From contig NZ_PREZ01000002.1 of the NCBI RefSeq assembly GCF_002926065.1, forward strand, positions 496,001 to 560,000: DNA of 64,000 bases. The letters run 5' to 3'. The translations under genes were made by a program, and so were the position numbers. A model generated the notes under the pieces. That model made no database searches and had not been told where the DNA came from. It was given only the letters and a program-made list of their open reading frames with translations. This document shows positions 62,978-64,000 of this stretch, piece after piece. The stretch is from Jeotgalibacillus proteolyticus (GTDB lineage Bacteria > Bacillota > Bacilli > Bacillales > Jeotgalibacillaceae). Each line of letters opens with the position of its first letter. Position 1 is the first letter of the stretch.

Positions 62978-64000
62978 TTAAGATGTAAATCTTTTTCTTA
63001 ACCTTGTAACCCGATCTCCGAACAATCGATCAGCAAGGCGTGATTTTAAGCTGAGAACAAAATAAACAAATGCGCCAATTACCCCGCAAATCGTTAAGAT
63101 AACAATTGACTGCCAGCGGCTGGCTGTGTCCATGAATAGTGTAAGTCCAAAATAAGCTAACATTACCGGAACGGCCATAATAATATTAAAGATCACCATG
63201 AGCAGCGTCCGTTTAACCACAATCCGATATTTATAAGCGGCAAAATGACGAATTACCAGAAGGTTAATCACAATTGCCACTACGTAGCCGATCGCTGTTG
63301 CCAGAACAGCTCCCTGCACCTCAAAAAGCCGAACGAGGGGGATATTGATTGCGAGCTTAACCAAAAGTCCGACAAGCAGACTAAGCACACTCCAGCGCTG
63401 TTCATTTATTCCCTGCATCATAGCGGCTGTTACTGTATAAAGAGCGAATAAAATAGCAACAGGTGAGTAAGTGCGAAGAACTTCAGTCCCAAGCTCACTG
63501 TAGCTGTAAAACACGGTATAAGCCGGTTCAGCCAGAAGCGCTAATCCAATTGCTGCAGGCATTGTCAAGAATAAAAGAATTTGAAAGGTCTGATCAAGCT
63601 GATGGTTTAGCGCCTTCCAGTTTCCTTTTGAAAATGTGCTTGTAATAACCGGGATAAGTGTCATTGCAAATGCAGTTGCTAGCGACACCGGTATGATCAC
63701 CAGCTTATGAGTCGTAAAGGTTAAAATACCAAATTGAAAATCTGAAACAGCTGCAAGTCCAATCGACGTCATGGCCCGGTTAAAGGTCAGGATATCGACC
63801 AGCTGGAACAATGGATTGGCTACTCCTACAAGGACAAAAGGAATGGAATAAAGCACAATCTCCTTGTACATATCCTTAATGGATATATCAATCTTACCCT
63901 TGCTTTTTGAGAGCATTTTATCCAGATGAGGCTTGCGCTTAATATAATACCAAATTAACAGCGCCAAGCTTGCAGCACCACCAACAAACGCCCCGAAGGT
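62978..64000 (-). CDS. ytgP: YtgP, MurJ-like polysaccharide/lipid II flippase (5' part outside window)
   Basis: The C-terminal 340 residues of a MATE/MOP-superfamily membrane protein. The frame stays open to the right edge (TFGAFVGGAASLALLIWYYIKRKPHLDK), so the first 200 or so residues lie outside. At least eight helices are visible, with PFVLVGVANPLFQLVDILTFNRAM, LPLV-like and GINEQRWSVLSLLVGLLVKLAINIPLV segments typical of YtgP. B. subtilis YtgP (MurJ) flips lipid II together with Amj. Partial only at the window border. Confidence 0.9.
   Translation of the reverse strand, partial: TFGAFVGGAASLALLIWYYIKRKPHLDKMLSKSKGKIDISIKDMYKEIVLYSIPFVLVGVANPLFQLVDILTFNRAMTSIGLAAVSDFQFGILTFTTHKLVIIPVSLATAFAMTLIPVITSTFSKGNWKALNHQLDQTFQILLFLTMPAAIGLALLAEPAYTVFYSYSELGTEVLRTYSPVAILFALYTVTAAMMQGINEQRWSVLSLLVGLLVKLAINIPLVRLFEVQGAVLATAIGYVVAIVINLLVIRHFAAYKYRIVVKRTLLMVIFNIIMAVPVMLAYFGLTLFMDTASRWQSIVILTICGVIGAFVYFVLSLKSRLADRLFGDRVTRLRKRFTS

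Overview
This window is core chromosome of an endospore-forming, low-GC Gram-positive bacterium of the order Bacillales. Evidence includes an alpha/beta-type SASP, a GerW/YtfJ sporulation protein, EzrA, SftA, CcpA, an AcsA/AcuABC set, AGGAGG-type ribosome binding sites, frequent TTG/GTG starts and a tyrosine T-box. Gene order follows the Bacillus subtilis ackA-to-ytgP segment almost throughout: ytxK, tpx, ytfJ-ytfI, yteJ-sppA, nadK2, ytcJ, sspA, thiI-iscS, braB, ezrA, hisK, yttP, ytsP, rpsD, tyrS, acsA, acuABC, ccpA, aroA(G), ytxJHG, murC, sftA, ytpRQP, ytoQ, ytoP, ytzB, ytnP, trmB, ytmP, ytlR-ytlQ-thpR, cysK-like, dat-pepV, ytzE, rsuA, ytgP. Gene names rest on recognised protein families plus this synteny. 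The genus cannot be fixed from the sequence alone.

Layout. 1-9.3 kb holds peroxide defence, sporulation and membrane functions and NAD kinase. 9.4-17.4 kb holds sulfur transfer (iscS-thiI), branched-chain amino acid transport, cell division (ezrA), histidinol phosphatase and an fRMsr-type GAF protein. 17.5-19.8 kb holds a methionine gamma-lyase-like gene with an exact cre in its leader, then rpsD with a structured leader. 19.8-23.3 kb is less conserved: two genes broken by single lesions and several uncharacterised ones. 23.3-32.9 kb holds tyrS with its T-box, a class A PBP with an Asn-Gly tail, and the acetate activation genes. 33-41.5 kb holds ccpA, DAHP synthase, ytxJHG, murC and sftA. 41.7-49 kb holds the ytp/yto genes. 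49.1-51.4 kb is a decaying peptide-uptake locus: a frameshifted regulator, the 3' remnant of an ABC ATPase and an M20 peptidase. 51.4-64 kb holds YtnP lactonase, TrmB, kinases, cysteine synthase, D-amino acid aminotransferase, PepV, YtzE, RsuA and the 5'-truncated ytgP.

Regulatory theme. Besides ccpA itself, the window carries cre-like sites in front of the presumed ackA just outside the left edge, at the divergent acsA/acuA promoters, in the leader of the methionine gamma-lyase-like gene, and more weakly upstream of ccpA. Together these suggest a local carbon-catabolite and acetate/sulfur amino acid control cluster.

Accessory content is modest. There are two families of short intergenic repeats, one forming a roughly 122-bp-period array between the T-box terminator and tyrS. 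There are also decayed genes and a few candidate small ORFs. I see no tRNA, rRNA, CRISPR array, prophage or complete insertion sequence. I found no convincing new defence or biosynthetic system; the most notable items are the tyrS leader array, the decaying transporter locus and the cre cluster.
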